A DNA stretch of 22,732 bases from Lachnoclostridium sp. UBA3775 (GTDB lineage: Bacteria; Bacillota; Clostridia; Lachnospirales; Lachnospiraceae): assembly GCA_002369525.1 (NCBI GenBank), contig DFFN01000012.1, positions 1 to 22,732 of the forward strand. Direction: 5' to 3'. Numbering within the stretch: the stretch's first letter is position 1; every line of letters begins with the position of its first letter. The notes beneath the pieces were generated by a model that was given only the letters and a program-made list of their open reading frames with translations, made no database searches and had not been told where the DNA came from. Positions 7,121-14,815 of this stretch are shown here, piece by piece. Made by a program: the position numbers and the translations under genes.

Positions 7121-7267
7121 ATGGGTATCAAAAAGCTTATTGCTAAAGCAGGGATAAAGGCTGCAAAGAAATCAGCCGTAACGACTGCAAAGTATCCTTC
7201 GAAGTATGAATATCATCAGCCCAAAGAGCCTGAGAATCTACAGGAAATGCTTCGAAAGAAGAATTAA
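7121..7267 (+). CDS. agrD: AgrD-like cyclic autoinducer peptide precursor (serine type)
   Basis: A 48-residue peptide with AAAGGAGG 9 bp before its ATG. It has the three-part plan of AgrD: a Lys/Ala-rich N-terminal amphipathic helix (MGIKKLIAKAGIKAAKK), a short core (TTAKYPSKYEY, 21-31) and an acidic recognition tail (HQPKEPENLQEML). The tail aligns with the clostridial 'QPKxPE' and staphylococcal 'EVPKEL' motifs; the distance from the core end to the key Pro is six, as in S. aureus AgrD. There is no Cys anywhere, so the ring would be a lactone through Ser27 to Tyr31, cleaved before His32. Serine rings are known in some staphylococcal AIPs. It lies divergent from agrB, first in a unit with lipoproteins and an ABC system. 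The ring limits are inferred. Confidence 0.75.
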   Translation: MGIKKLIAKAGIKAAKKSAVTTAKYPSKYEYHQPKEPENLQEMLRKKN

Positions 7268-7332
7268 TCTGAAGTATCAAACGAGAAGAGTAATGGTGCA
7301 ATAAAATTTTTGAAAGGATAGCCATTGGATGA

Positions 7333-8562
7333 ATGGGTAGGAAAATGAAAAAAATTTTAGTGCTTTGTTTTGCATTTTTTTGCGTTTTTTTGAACGGGTG
7401 TTCATCCGGAAGCTCAGCGGAGAGCAGTGGAGACGAACTGAAAAGCTTTGATGAAATAAAGACTGAGCTTCAGAACGGCAAATATGAAAAACTCAAATTT
7501 GGTAATTGCCGTTTTGAGGATATACCTGATGTCGATGAGATTTTCATGCTTAAGACAAAAGGAAATGTGGTTACTGCCCTTGAGACAAAAGAATATTTTG
7601 AAAAAGCCGTAAAGGCAGCCGGATTGGAGGCTTCTTATTCATTTGAGAATCAGGTGCTTGACTGTAAACATTTTGATTCTAGCATCGAGGATGGGAAGCC
7701 TTATATGAAGGCTGCCGATACAATGAAAGCCGGTGAAGAAATCGGAACAGGATTCAGTCTTGAACATCCGTCGCTTTGTATGCTTATGGGATCGTCAGGA
7801 ATACAGCAGTATGGAAATGATAAGGCATCTATATATCTTAAGAGCATAAGCGAAGGAAGAATGAGTCCGTTCCTTTCTTCAGTAGGTGGTATAGAGGAAT
7901 ATGCAAGTGTAGTAAAAGAATATTATGGGGAAGAACTGAACAGTACGGACAATTATGAAACTTTTTCCGGCAATATATCGATTAAAGCTGTAAAAGAGCT
8001 TACAGAGAATTATTTTGCTTCCAAAGCCGACCCACTTTCTCCGACTGAGGATGTAAAGGAGATTGTTGACATGGTAACCGTGTTAAAATTCGGTGAGGGA
8101 AATGATGCAAAATATGGATTTAAGGTATGTAACAGAAGGAAGTACAGGGAGTTTGATATTTTAAACAGTTATGTCCGAGGCTTTTCTCCGGGTGGAAATT
8201 ATGTGATAGATGACGATTATAAAGAAGCCTATGTTTTGGATGAAAAAGGAGTGTGTGCTTTTGCCGGATTCAACCTGAGCGAAAAATTTGAACAGGACGG
8301 AGAGCCTGTTTCAAGAGATAAACTTTATACACTGAATCAGGCGGTCACGATAATAGCAGATAAATTTGGCGCTGGGGCAAGTTTTTCTTTTCAGGTTGTA
8401 AAGCCTGTTTATACGCGTATTGTAGATATGGACAAAGCAGGAGAAGTTGTAAAAAATTATAGGCTATACTGGCTGTTTGAAGGAACAAATCTCGTTGATG
8501 CAAGAACAATTGATATTTTTATAGATGCCGTTAATGGTGAAATATTTTATCGCTCGTATTGA
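7333..8562 (+). CDS. Lipoprotein of unknown function, paralogue of the next gene
   Basis: A 409-residue lipoprotein. The signal KKILVLCFAFFCVFLNGC ends in a lipobox (FLNGC). Two starts are possible, ATG 7333 and ATG 7345; neither has a strong ribosome binding site and both keep the signal. I do not recognise a named family. It shares with the protein at 8664 an N-terminal block (FGNCRFEDIPDV here, FENCVFNPMPDV there) and a C-terminal block (WLFEGTNLVD...IFIDAVNGEIFY here, WQFEGENLID...IYIDALTGEI there). The C-terminal block looks like a PepSY-type ending, as in proteins that inhibit or sense at the cell surface. It follows agrD by 65 bp without an obvious terminator, so it may be quorum-induced. 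AT-rich. Confidence 0.85.
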   Translation: MGRKMKKILVLCFAFFCVFLNGCSSGSSAESSGDELKSFDEIKTELQNGKYEKLKFGNCRFEDIPDVDEIFMLKTKGNVVTALETKEYFEKAVKAAGLEASYSFENQVLDCKHFDSSIEDGKPYMKAADTMKAGEEIGTGFSLEHPSLCMLMGSSGIQQYGNDKASIYLKSISEGRMSPFLSSVGGIEEYASVVKEYYGEELNSTDNYETFSGNISIKAVKELTENYFASKADPLSPTEDVKEIVDMVTVLKFGEGNDAKYGFKVCNRRKYREFDILNSYVRGFSPGGNYVIDDDYKEAYVLDEKGVCAFAGFNLSEKFEQDGEPVSRDKLYTLNQAVTIIADKFGAGASFSFQVVKPVYTRIVDMDKAGEVVKNYRLYWLFEGTNLVDARTIDIFIDAVNGEIFYRSY

Positions 8563-8663
8563 ATAAGTAAAAAAGCTTTGCAATTTAAAATATATAGGGC
8601 AGAATTCATATCAAATATCGTCATAAATAATATAGGAAACAATCTCTGGAGGTGATTTATATT

Positions 8664-10094
8664 ATGCGCTATACAAAACTTGTTTTGAGCATTTGGGGAT
8701 TATTTTTATCATCCGCGCTTTTCGTTGCATGTAACAATGAAAAAGAAGTTGAAAACCTTACAGGCGTTATCGAATCGTCTGTAGAGACTAATTCTTCATC
8801 AGAAGAGAAAGATAATTCTTCATCAGAAGAGAAAGATAATTCTTCAGAGAAAATAAAAACTGACAAGTATTCCACAGTATATAAATATAAAATCGGAATG
8901 GAGTATATTCCTGATAAATTCAAAAAGGATAAATATCTGTCAAGGCTGTCGGAAAACAGAAAAGCAATTGAGGAAGTAAAGACGGATTATGCAAAAGAAT
9001 GCGCTAAACTGAAAAAGACCGGAATTAACGGTATGAATTTTGAAAATTGTGTTTTTAATCCGATGCCTGATGTTTCATACGTAAGTACATATTATAATTA
9101 TGAAAATCATTTGTCTCCTGAGGAAGCATGGGAGATGATAGAATATTGGGCAAAAAAGATTGGCTTTTATGACCAGGTTGATTTAGACAAAGAGGTTGTA
9201 AATGCAAGCAGACAAGCCGTAGAAGAAGAGATAGAAAAAGGAGCAACAGATGCATCGGGACGTCCGCTTGCTAAAAATGACTATAATGAAATGACGGGAA
9301 AATGGGATGAGGGATGCGGAAGTGAATTTTTCTTTATAAACGATAAATATGGATATATTCAGATAGGGGGAAGTGGTGTATTAATATTGAGTTTTGGTAA
9401 AGTATGGGAGTATTATTCGCAAAAGACCGGGGAAGAATTACATAAGACGCTTGACCCATATCATTTTTCAACTTTTGAGTTAATAGAGCAGGGCAGTTTT
9501 GATGAACTTAAAAATAAAAAATATGAGCTGTTTGATGGGGAACTTTCCGTTGAGGAGGCAGCTGAGGCACTGTATGATTATTATGATTTTGTTGATGAAA
9601 AGGTGGAATTGGAAATATATAATGTAGAGATTTATAAAGTCATCGACAAATACATTTATCGATTCGGTCTGAGAAGAAAATGTGAAGGTATTCCTATGGC
9701 TTTATTAGAACCGTCACAGAACCTGACCGGTGGTGATTATTCCGTATCCGGCGAAAGTACAAATGCAGTTGTCTGTGACAGCTGTGGAATAGATGCATTT
9801 ATAGGATTCAGACCGACGGAGCTGTTCGAAAATATAGTAGGGGAGCAGGAAAAGATAATTGATATATTGGATGCTTCAAAAATAATTGAAGAAAAAATAT
9901 CGTCAACTTATAAATGTGACATAAAACAGGTTTCATTTTCGTATCTTACATATGAGTTGGCAGTCAATAAGGCATCCGGAAATATTCTGGTGCCGGCATG
10001 GCAATTTGAGGGTGAAAATTTGATTGACGGACATAGTATCATGATTTATATAGATGCACTTACAGGAGAAATCTGTAATTTTGAATATTATTAG
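8664..10094 (+). CDS. Lipoprotein of unknown function, second paralogue
   Basis: A 476-residue lipoprotein with signal MRYTKLVLSIWGLFLSSALF and lipobox VAC just after it. The start is ATG 8664, preceded by GGAGGTGAT at 8 bp; an in-frame GTG at 8652 lies inside that ribosome binding site and is rejected. A Ser/Glu/Lys linker made of a repeated SSSEEKDN unit follows the lipid anchor. Then come the blocks shared with the preceding protein: FENCVFNPMPDV early, and WQFEGENLID with IYIDALTGEI at the end. No catalytic motif was seen. The stop is 5 bp before an ABC permease gene, so the pair of lipoproteins and the ABC genes probably act together, for instance as surface partners of the transporter; this is inference. 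Confidence 0.85.
   Translation: MRYTKLVLSIWGLFLSSALFVACNNEKEVENLTGVIESSVETNSSSEEKDNSSSEEKDNSSEKIKTDKYSTVYKYKIGMEYIPDKFKKDKYLSRLSENRKAIEEVKTDYAKECAKLKKTGINGMNFENCVFNPMPDVSYVSTYYNYENHLSPEEAWEMIEYWAKKIGFYDQVDLDKEVVNASRQAVEEEIEKGATDASGRPLAKNDYNEMTGKWDEGCGSEFFFINDKYGYIQIGGSGVLILSFGKVWEYYSQKTGEELHKTLDPYHFSTFELIEQGSFDELKNKKYELFDGELSVEEAAEALYDYYDFVDEKVELEIYNVEIYKVIDKYIYRFGLRRKCEGIPMALLEPSQNLTGGDYSVSGESTNAVVCDSCGIDAFIGFRPTELFENIVGEQEKIIDILDASKIIEEKISSTYKCDIKQVSFSYLTYELAVNKASGNILVPAWQFEGENLIDGHSIMIYIDALTGEICNFEYY
8790..8846 (+). repeat. 24-bp tandem repeat, about 2.4 copies, in lipoprotein linker
   Basis: Units at 8790-8813 and 8814-8837 are identical, followed by a partial third copy at 8838-8846. 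Each unit encodes the eight residues SSSEEKDN, giving an acidic/serine spacer after the lipid anchor. Slippage could change its length without shifting the frame. Confidence 0.95.
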
Positions 10095-10099
10095 AAGTT

Positions 10100-10939
10100 A
10101 TGATAAAAGCGTTAAAAACAGAACTTAAGAAAAATCTATATCTCCCATATTTCCTCCTGGGTATCGTGCTTGTCCTTTGCTTCTGCTTCATGGCTGATGC
10201 AGTCAGGGGCAACGACGGAAGGAATTATTCGGTGTTTGAGATAGTGCTTCTCAGCAGAAAACTGAAGCTTACTTCGAGCACTAATTATGCATGGATAAGC
10301 ATGTGGGCAAAGGGCTTTGGCAGCTGGCTCAGGCTCATCGTTCCTGTGATTGTAAGCAGTGCATATGTAATGAATCATACCGAAGAAAGAAAAGTTGAGC
10401 ATAGATATTTTCTGTATTCAAGAGAGAGCAGGCTTCGTTTTGTGTTGTCCAAAACACTCGGGGCGGCTTTTTCTGCAGGCCTGATACTTGCAGCAGGGTA
10501 TGTCCTGTTCGGTGTGATACTGCTTTTCTTTTTCCCGCAGAGCGCAAGCTATAGCGAAGACAGCAGATTCTTTCTTGAATATGCCTACGGGAAGGGCAGT
10601 GCACTCGTATATATTTTAAAAATATTTCTGGGAAGCTTCATGTATGGAATCTATGCCTCTTTGTTTACCGTATTTCTCTCGATATTTATTTCGGACAGAT
10701 ATGTACTTTTAAGCATCCCGGTGCTTTTTCAGTATGCTGTTCAGATAAGTATCAACAAGCTTTTTCTTGAGCATATGTTCAGCAAGCATGCGGATAAGAT
10801 TCTGGCCCTTGATATGACAAATATATTGAGGGCTTTTTCGCATAAATACTGGTGGCATGAGTTCGCAGGGGTGTGGATACTTCTGCTTATGGTTGTTCTG
10901 GTTTACTATCTTAAAGTAAAAAAGGAGGCCGGGCAATGA
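10100..10939 (+). CDS. ABC-2-type transporter permease subunit
   Basis: A 279-residue integral membrane protein with about six hydrophobic segments (roughly 13-33, 76-91, 112-145, 170-190, 193-215, 251-272). This is the layout of ABC-2-type permeases that pair with a separate ATPase. It starts 5 bp after the second lipoprotein and overlaps the next permease by 4 bp (ATGA), so the genes are translationally coupled. Systems with two small permeases and one short ATPase include lantibiotic immunity (LanFEG-like) and peptide or lipid exporters. The substrate cannot be told from the sequence. Confidence 0.8.
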   Translation: MIKALKTELKKNLYLPYFLLGIVLVLCFCFMADAVRGNDGRNYSVFEIVLLSRKLKLTSSTNYAWISMWAKGFGSWLRLIVPVIVSSAYVMNHTEERKVEHRYFLYSRESRLRFVLSKTLGAAFSAGLILAAGYVLFGVILLFFFPQSASYSEDSRFFLEYAYGKGSALVYILKIFLGSFMYGIYASLFTVFLSIFISDRYVLLSIPVLFQYAVQISINKLFLEHMFSKHADKILALDMTNILRAFSHKYWWHEFAGVWILLLMVVLVYYLKVKKEAGQ

Positions 10940-11811
10940 GCATACTTCATGTTTCTTATTCACAGCTGAAAAGAACCTTTGTGAGCTCCAGACTTGTGGT
11001 ATTTTCGGTACTGATCCTTTTTATCAAGCTGCAGATAGTTGATCCGTTGATTGCTGCTTCGGATAAGGTGGTATCTGAAGCACTTGCAAATGGCAATACG
11101 ATTGACGGTAAGATTTCGGTATTTCAGCCTTTTATATGTCTGGGAAATTCGGGAGCGGTATCCCTGCTTTTGCCATTGTTCCTGATGGTAGTATTGTCGG
11201 GTTTTCCTTCGGCTGAGGAATTTGACCTGTTTATCCATGTCAGATTTTCAAGAGTTAAATGGGTATTTTCAGAGATACTTGTGATTATTGGCACTTCTGC
11301 CGTTTTAACATTTATTGTCGGGCTTGTGTCGGGACTTCTGCTCGGAAAGCATGCCGGCTTTGAAAGAAAATACAGTGAAACCGTTACTCATTATCTTTAT
11401 TACTTTAGGGGAGATACAGGGGAGTATGTTCTTGAATTAATACCGGCAAATCTCTACAACCAACAGAAGTTTGACACAGCCCTTCTGCACAGCTTCTTTC
11501 TCCTTGTACTTGAATTCACGCTGCTTGGCATGATAATCCTTTTCTTTGCGGTGATAAACAGGAAGTTCATCGGAATTCTTTGTGACTTTGTGCTGATAAT
11601 AGGCGGTACGGTCATGACTGCGGCTGATTTCAAAGCAAAATGGCTGTTTCCCATGCCGCATACCATCATCTGGCTGCACTATGAGAAGATACTGAAAAAG
11701 CCGATATTTCCCCTCTGGGGCTCGTATCTGTATCTGGCAGGAGGGATAGTGGTATTTGCGGTGCTGTCATTTGTGTTTGCGAAGAAATACAGGGTGAATA
11801 CGGCAACGTAA
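10936..11811 (+). CDS. ABC-2-type transporter permease subunit, second
   Basis: A 291-residue integral membrane protein with about six hydrophobic segments and a large extracytoplasmic loop (about residues 135-180) between the middle segments. AAAGGAGG lies 8 bp before its ATG, which overlaps the preceding stop. It has the same general plan as its neighbour but I see little sequence identity, so it is a heterodimer partner rather than a recent duplicate. With the ATPase 56 bp downstream it would complete a transporter. Substrate unknown. Confidence 0.8.
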   Translation: MSILHVSYSQLKRTFVSSRLVVFSVLILFIKLQIVDPLIAASDKVVSEALANGNTIDGKISVFQPFICLGNSGAVSLLLPLFLMVVLSGFPSAEEFDLFIHVRFSRVKWVFSEILVIIGTSAVLTFIVGLVSGLLLGKHAGFERKYSETVTHYLYYFRGDTGEYVLELIPANLYNQQKFDTALLHSFFLLVLEFTLLGMIILFFAVINRKFIGILCDFVLIIGGTVMTAADFKAKWLFPMPHTIIWLHYEKILKKPIFPLWGSYLYLAGGIVVFAVLSFVFAKKYRVNTAT

Positions 11812-11867
11812 AGCATGAAAAGATACTTGAAAAAATCAAGAAATGTGTTGTAAAAAGGCATAAAGAA

Positions 11868-12512
11868 ATGGAGCAATGTGACATGGTGATAGAAGTTGAT
11901 TCGGTAAGCCTGACCATCAAGAAGCAGAAGATTCTTGACAAGGTAAGCCTTAACTGCGAAGAAGGAAAAATCTACGGGCTTGTCGGCAGGAACGGAAGCG
12001 GCAAGACCATGCTGATGAAGTGTATCTGTGGGTTTATAAAGCCTGACGAAGGCGAGATCAAAGTACTCGGAAAGAAGATAGGAAAGGACTGCGATTTCGC
12101 ACCTGACACCGGCATAATCATCGAGACACCAGGCTTTATCGGGCATTATTCGGGTTTTAAAAACCTTAAACTTCTTGCGGGAATCAACCGGAAGATTAAC
12201 GATGACAAGATAAGGGAAGTTATGGAATTTGTCGGGCTGGATCCGAAGATGAAAAAGAGCGTAAGGAAGTATTCGCTCGGCATGAGGCAGCGCCTCGGAC
12301 TTGCACAGGCCATAATGGAGGATCCGAAGGTGCTAATCCTTGATGAGCCGATGAACGGACTCGACAAGGAAGGCGTGGAGGATATGCGAAAGTATTTGCT
12401 TAAACTTAAGGCGGAGGGCAAAACTATACTGATAGCATCACATTCATCGGAGGACATCGCCGTGCTCTGTGATGAGACTCATGAGATGGAGAAAGGTGTG
12501 CTTAGCAATTAA
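11868..12512 (+). CDS. ABC transporter ATP-binding subunit
   Basis: A 214-residue ATPase with all main motifs: Walker A GRNGSGKT (40-47), signature SLGMRQR from Ser136, Walker B VLILDEP (155-161) and the switch His192 in ASHSSED. It is short, close to drug- or bacteriocin-exporter ATPases. Two starts are plausible: ATG 11868 (AAAAGG upstream) and ATG 11883 (GGAG upstream). It lies after two permeases and just before a strong terminator, so it closes the agrD-lipoprotein-ABC unit. It powers the two membrane subunits; direction of transport is likely export, by family. Confidence 0.93.
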   Translation: MEQCDMVIEVDSVSLTIKKQKILDKVSLNCEEGKIYGLVGRNGSGKTMLMKCICGFIKPDEGEIKVLGKKIGKDCDFAPDTGIIIETPGFIGHYSGFKNLKLLAGINRKINDDKIREVMEFVGLDPKMKKSVRKYSLGMRQRLGLAQAIMEDPKVLILDEPMNGLDKEGVEDMRKYLLKLKAEGKTILIASHSSEDIAVLCDETHEMEKGVLSN

Positions 12513-12524
12513 ATATTAATTCCG

Positions 12525-12568
12525 CAGGGCTGAACATTGTAAAGGGGTGTTCGGCCCTGTATTTTTTT
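12525..12568 (+). terminator. Intrinsic terminator after the ABC ATPase gene
   Basis: CAGGGCTGAACA (12525-12536) pairs with TGTTCGGCCCTG (12548-12559) over 12 bp with one G-U pair and an 11-nt loop, followed by seven T (12562-12568). It separates the agrD-led unit from aspS. Confidence 0.92.
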
Positions 12569-12569
12569 G

Positions 12570-12598
12570 TTGAAACTTAGGGAGTATTGTGGTATCAT
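12570..12598 (+). promoter_or_regulatory. Sigma-A promoter of aspS
   Basis: TTGAAA (12570-12575), a 17-bp spacer and TATCAT (12593-12598). It starts two bases after the terminator T-run and would begin transcription about 40 nt before the aspS ATG. Confidence 0.85.
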
Positions 12599-12646
12599 AG
12601 AAATGGTGTGTTAGGACCATTTTTACACAGAAAGAGAGGCATTTTC

Positions 12647-14452
12647 ATGGCAGAGAGCATGAAAGGTCTGCACAGATCGTATCGCTGTGCAGAGGTTAAC
12701 AGTAAAAATATCGGTGAGACCGTCACAATGATGGGCTGGACCAATAAGAGCAGAAATAAAGGCGGAATCGTTTTTGTGGATCTTCGCGACCGCAGCGGGA
12801 TTCTGCAGGTGATCTTCGAGGAGAAGGATTGCGGCGCCGAATTCTTTGAAAAGGCAAGCGGAATAAGAAGTGAGGATGTACTTGCCGTTACAGGTGTGAT
12901 CGAAAAACGTTCCGGCGCTGTAAACGAGAATCTTGCGACAGGTGAGATCGAGCTCCGTGCGAAGAGCCTGAGAATCTTAAGCCAGTCGGACGTTCTTCCT
13001 TTCCCTATCGAAGAAAATTCCAAGACCAAGGAGGAGCTGAGGCTCAAGTATCGTTATCTTGACCTCCGCCGTCCCGACATTCAAAACAAGATCATGCTGC
13101 GTTCAAAGGTAATGAGGGTTGTCCGTGACTTCCTTTGCGACGAGGGCTTTCTTGAGATTGAGACTCCGGTACTCTGCAAGTCGACTCCCGAGGGTGCAAG
13201 GGACTATCTTGTACCGAGCCGCGTGCATCCGGGAACCTTCTATGCGCTTCCCCAGTCACCCCAGCTTTTCAAGCAGCTTCTTATGGTTTCGGGCTATGAC
13301 AGATATTTCCAGATCGCAAAGTGCTTCCGTGATGAGGATCTTCGTGCTGACCGTCAGCCCGAGTTCACCCAGATAGATATGGAGCTTTCGTTTGTAGACA
13401 TCGATGATGTACTGGATGTTAACGAAAGACTTCTTAAAAAGGTTTTCAAGGAGTGTATCGACTATGATATCACGCTTCCCCTGCCCCGCATGAGCTGGCA
13501 GGAGGCTATGGACCGTTTCGGTTCCGACAAGCCGGATACAAGATTCGGAATGGAGCTTGTCGATATCAGCGATGTGGTCAAAAACTGCGGTTTTGCCGTA
13601 TTTACCGGTGCGATTGCAGCAGGTGGTTCGGTTCGAGGCATCACTATCAAAGGCCAGGCCGAGATGCCGAGAAAGAAGATCGATGCCTGGACTGATATGG
13701 CAAAGGGCAGTGGCGCAAAGGGCCTTGCATATCTTGCACTTCTTCCCGACGGCAGTTTCAAATCCTCTTTTGCTAAGTTTATGACAGAGGACGAGCTGAA
13801 GGCTATTGCTGAAAAAATGCAGGCAAAGCCCGGCGATCTGATGTTCTTTGTTTCGGACAGCAACAAAATTGTATGGAATGTGCTCGGACAGTTAAGATGT
13901 GAGCTTGCCGAGGCACTTGAACTGATCGATAAAAACAAATTCAACCTGCTCTGGGTTGTTGACTTCCCGCTGCTTGAATGGTCGGATGAGGAAAACCGTT
14001 TCAAGGCCATGCATCATCCTTTTACCATGCCGATGGAAGAGGACTGGGGCAACATCGATTCCGATCCCGGTTCGGTCCGCGCAAAAGCCTATGATATCGT
14101 TATCAACGGTTATGAAGCCGGCGGCGGTTCCGTCAGAATACATCTTGACGATGTTCAGGAGAAAATGTTTGAAGTTCTGGGCTTTACCAAAGAGCAGGCT
14201 ATGGAGCGTTTCGGCTTCCTTCTTACCGCATTCAAGTACGGTGTTCCGCCTCATGCAGGTCTTGCCTACGGTCTTGACAGGCTTGTAATGCTGCTTAGCG
14301 GAACCGACAACATCCGTGAGGTCATTGCTTTCCCGAAGGTTAAGGATGCAAGCGATCTGATGTGCAACGCACCCGATGTGGTTGATGAGAAGCAGCTTGA
14401 GGAACTGTATCTTAAGACAGTACCGGTTGAGACGGAAAAAACCGAAGAATAA
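12647..14452 (+). CDS. aspS: Aspartyl-tRNA synthetase
   Basis: Charges tRNA-Asp with aspartate in the cytoplasm. The 601 residues match the bacterial-type enzyme. In order: an N-terminal OB-fold anticodon-binding domain (GWTNKSRNKGGIVFVDLRDRSG), the class II core with QSPQLFKQ (about 202-210) and motif 2 FRDEDLRADRQPEFTQID (about 226-243), the GAD insertion of bacterial AspRS, and motif 3 AYGLDRLVML (about 540). The start at 12647 has GAGAGG 7 bp upstream; an in-frame ATG at 12587 overlaps the -10 box and cannot be on the transcript. Whether it also charges tRNA-Asn cannot be decided here. Confidence 0.98.
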   Translation: MAESMKGLHRSYRCAEVNSKNIGETVTMMGWTNKSRNKGGIVFVDLRDRSGILQVIFEEKDCGAEFFEKASGIRSEDVLAVTGVIEKRSGAVNENLATGEIELRAKSLRILSQSDVLPFPIEENSKTKEELRLKYRYLDLRRPDIQNKIMLRSKVMRVVRDFLCDEGFLEIETPVLCKSTPEGARDYLVPSRVHPGTFYALPQSPQLFKQLLMVSGYDRYFQIAKCFRDEDLRADRQPEFTQIDMELSFVDIDDVLDVNERLLKKVFKECIDYDITLPLPRMSWQEAMDRFGSDKPDTRFGMELVDISDVVKNCGFAVFTGAIAAGGSVRGITIKGQAEMPRKKIDAWTDMAKGSGAKGLAYLALLPDGSFKSSFAKFMTEDELKAIAEKMQAKPGDLMFFVSDSNKIVWNVLGQLRCELAEALELIDKNKFNLLWVVDFPLLEWSDEENRFKAMHHPFTMPMEEDWGNIDSDPGSVRAKAYDIVINGYEAGGGSVRIHLDDVQEKMFEVLGFTKEQAMERFGFLLTAFKYGVPPHAGLAYGLDRLVMLLSGTDNIREVIAFPKVKDASDLMCNAPDVVDEKQLEELYLKTVPVETEKTEE

Positions 14453-14463
14453 GGGTGAAAAAT

Positions 14464-14775
14464 ATGCCGGTTATCGAATTTTATAAAGACCATCCCGGGA
14501 TGCTGGGCCTGACATATCTTTTGACAGTCAATATCATCGGATTTGCCATAATGGGCATCGATAAGAAAAAGGCCGAAAAGGGAAAATGGCGCATACCGGA
14601 GAAAACCCTGTTTTTTGTGGCAATCATCGGCGGTTCGATAGGAACGTGCGCCGGGATGAAGGTCTTCAGGCATAAGACAAAGCATACAAAGTTTACCGTC
14701 GGTATGCCCGCGATACTTGCATTCCAGCTTATGATGGCGGCGCTCTGTGCTGTACAGATACTGCGGGCAAGATAA
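14464..14775 (+). CDS. Small DUF1294-family membrane protein
   Basis: A 103-residue protein of the DUF1294 family, whose function is unknown. Hydrophobic segments lie at about 13-31, 46-61 and 80-98. The family block is clear: FAIMGIDKKKAEKGKWRIPE, then GGSIGTCAGMKVFRHKTKH. The ATG at 14464 has AAGGGTG at 6 bp; an in-frame GTG at 14455 lies within that site. It follows aspS by 11 bp and is probably transcribed with it. No role is proposed. Confidence 0.88.
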   Translation: MPVIEFYKDHPGMLGLTYLLTVNIIGFAIMGIDKKKAEKGKWRIPEKTLFFVAIIGGSIGTCAGMKVFRHKTKHTKFTVGMPAILAFQLMMAALCAVQILRAR

Positions 14776-14815
14776 AACAGGATAGCGGAAAATCTAACTA
14801 TTCAGGAGAAAAAAC

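Noticed and set aside
7101..7157. Short frame from ATG 7101
   Set aside because: Its ATG precedes and overlaps the agrD ribosome binding site and it has none of its own; agrD in another frame fits a known family.
8652..8663. GTG start for the second lipoprotein
   Set aside because: The GTG is part of the GGAGGTGAT ribosome binding site of ATG 8664.
12587..12646. Upstream ATG for aspS
   Set aside because: It overlaps the -10 box (12593-12598), so it would lie before the transcript start; ATG 12647 has a proper ribosome binding site.
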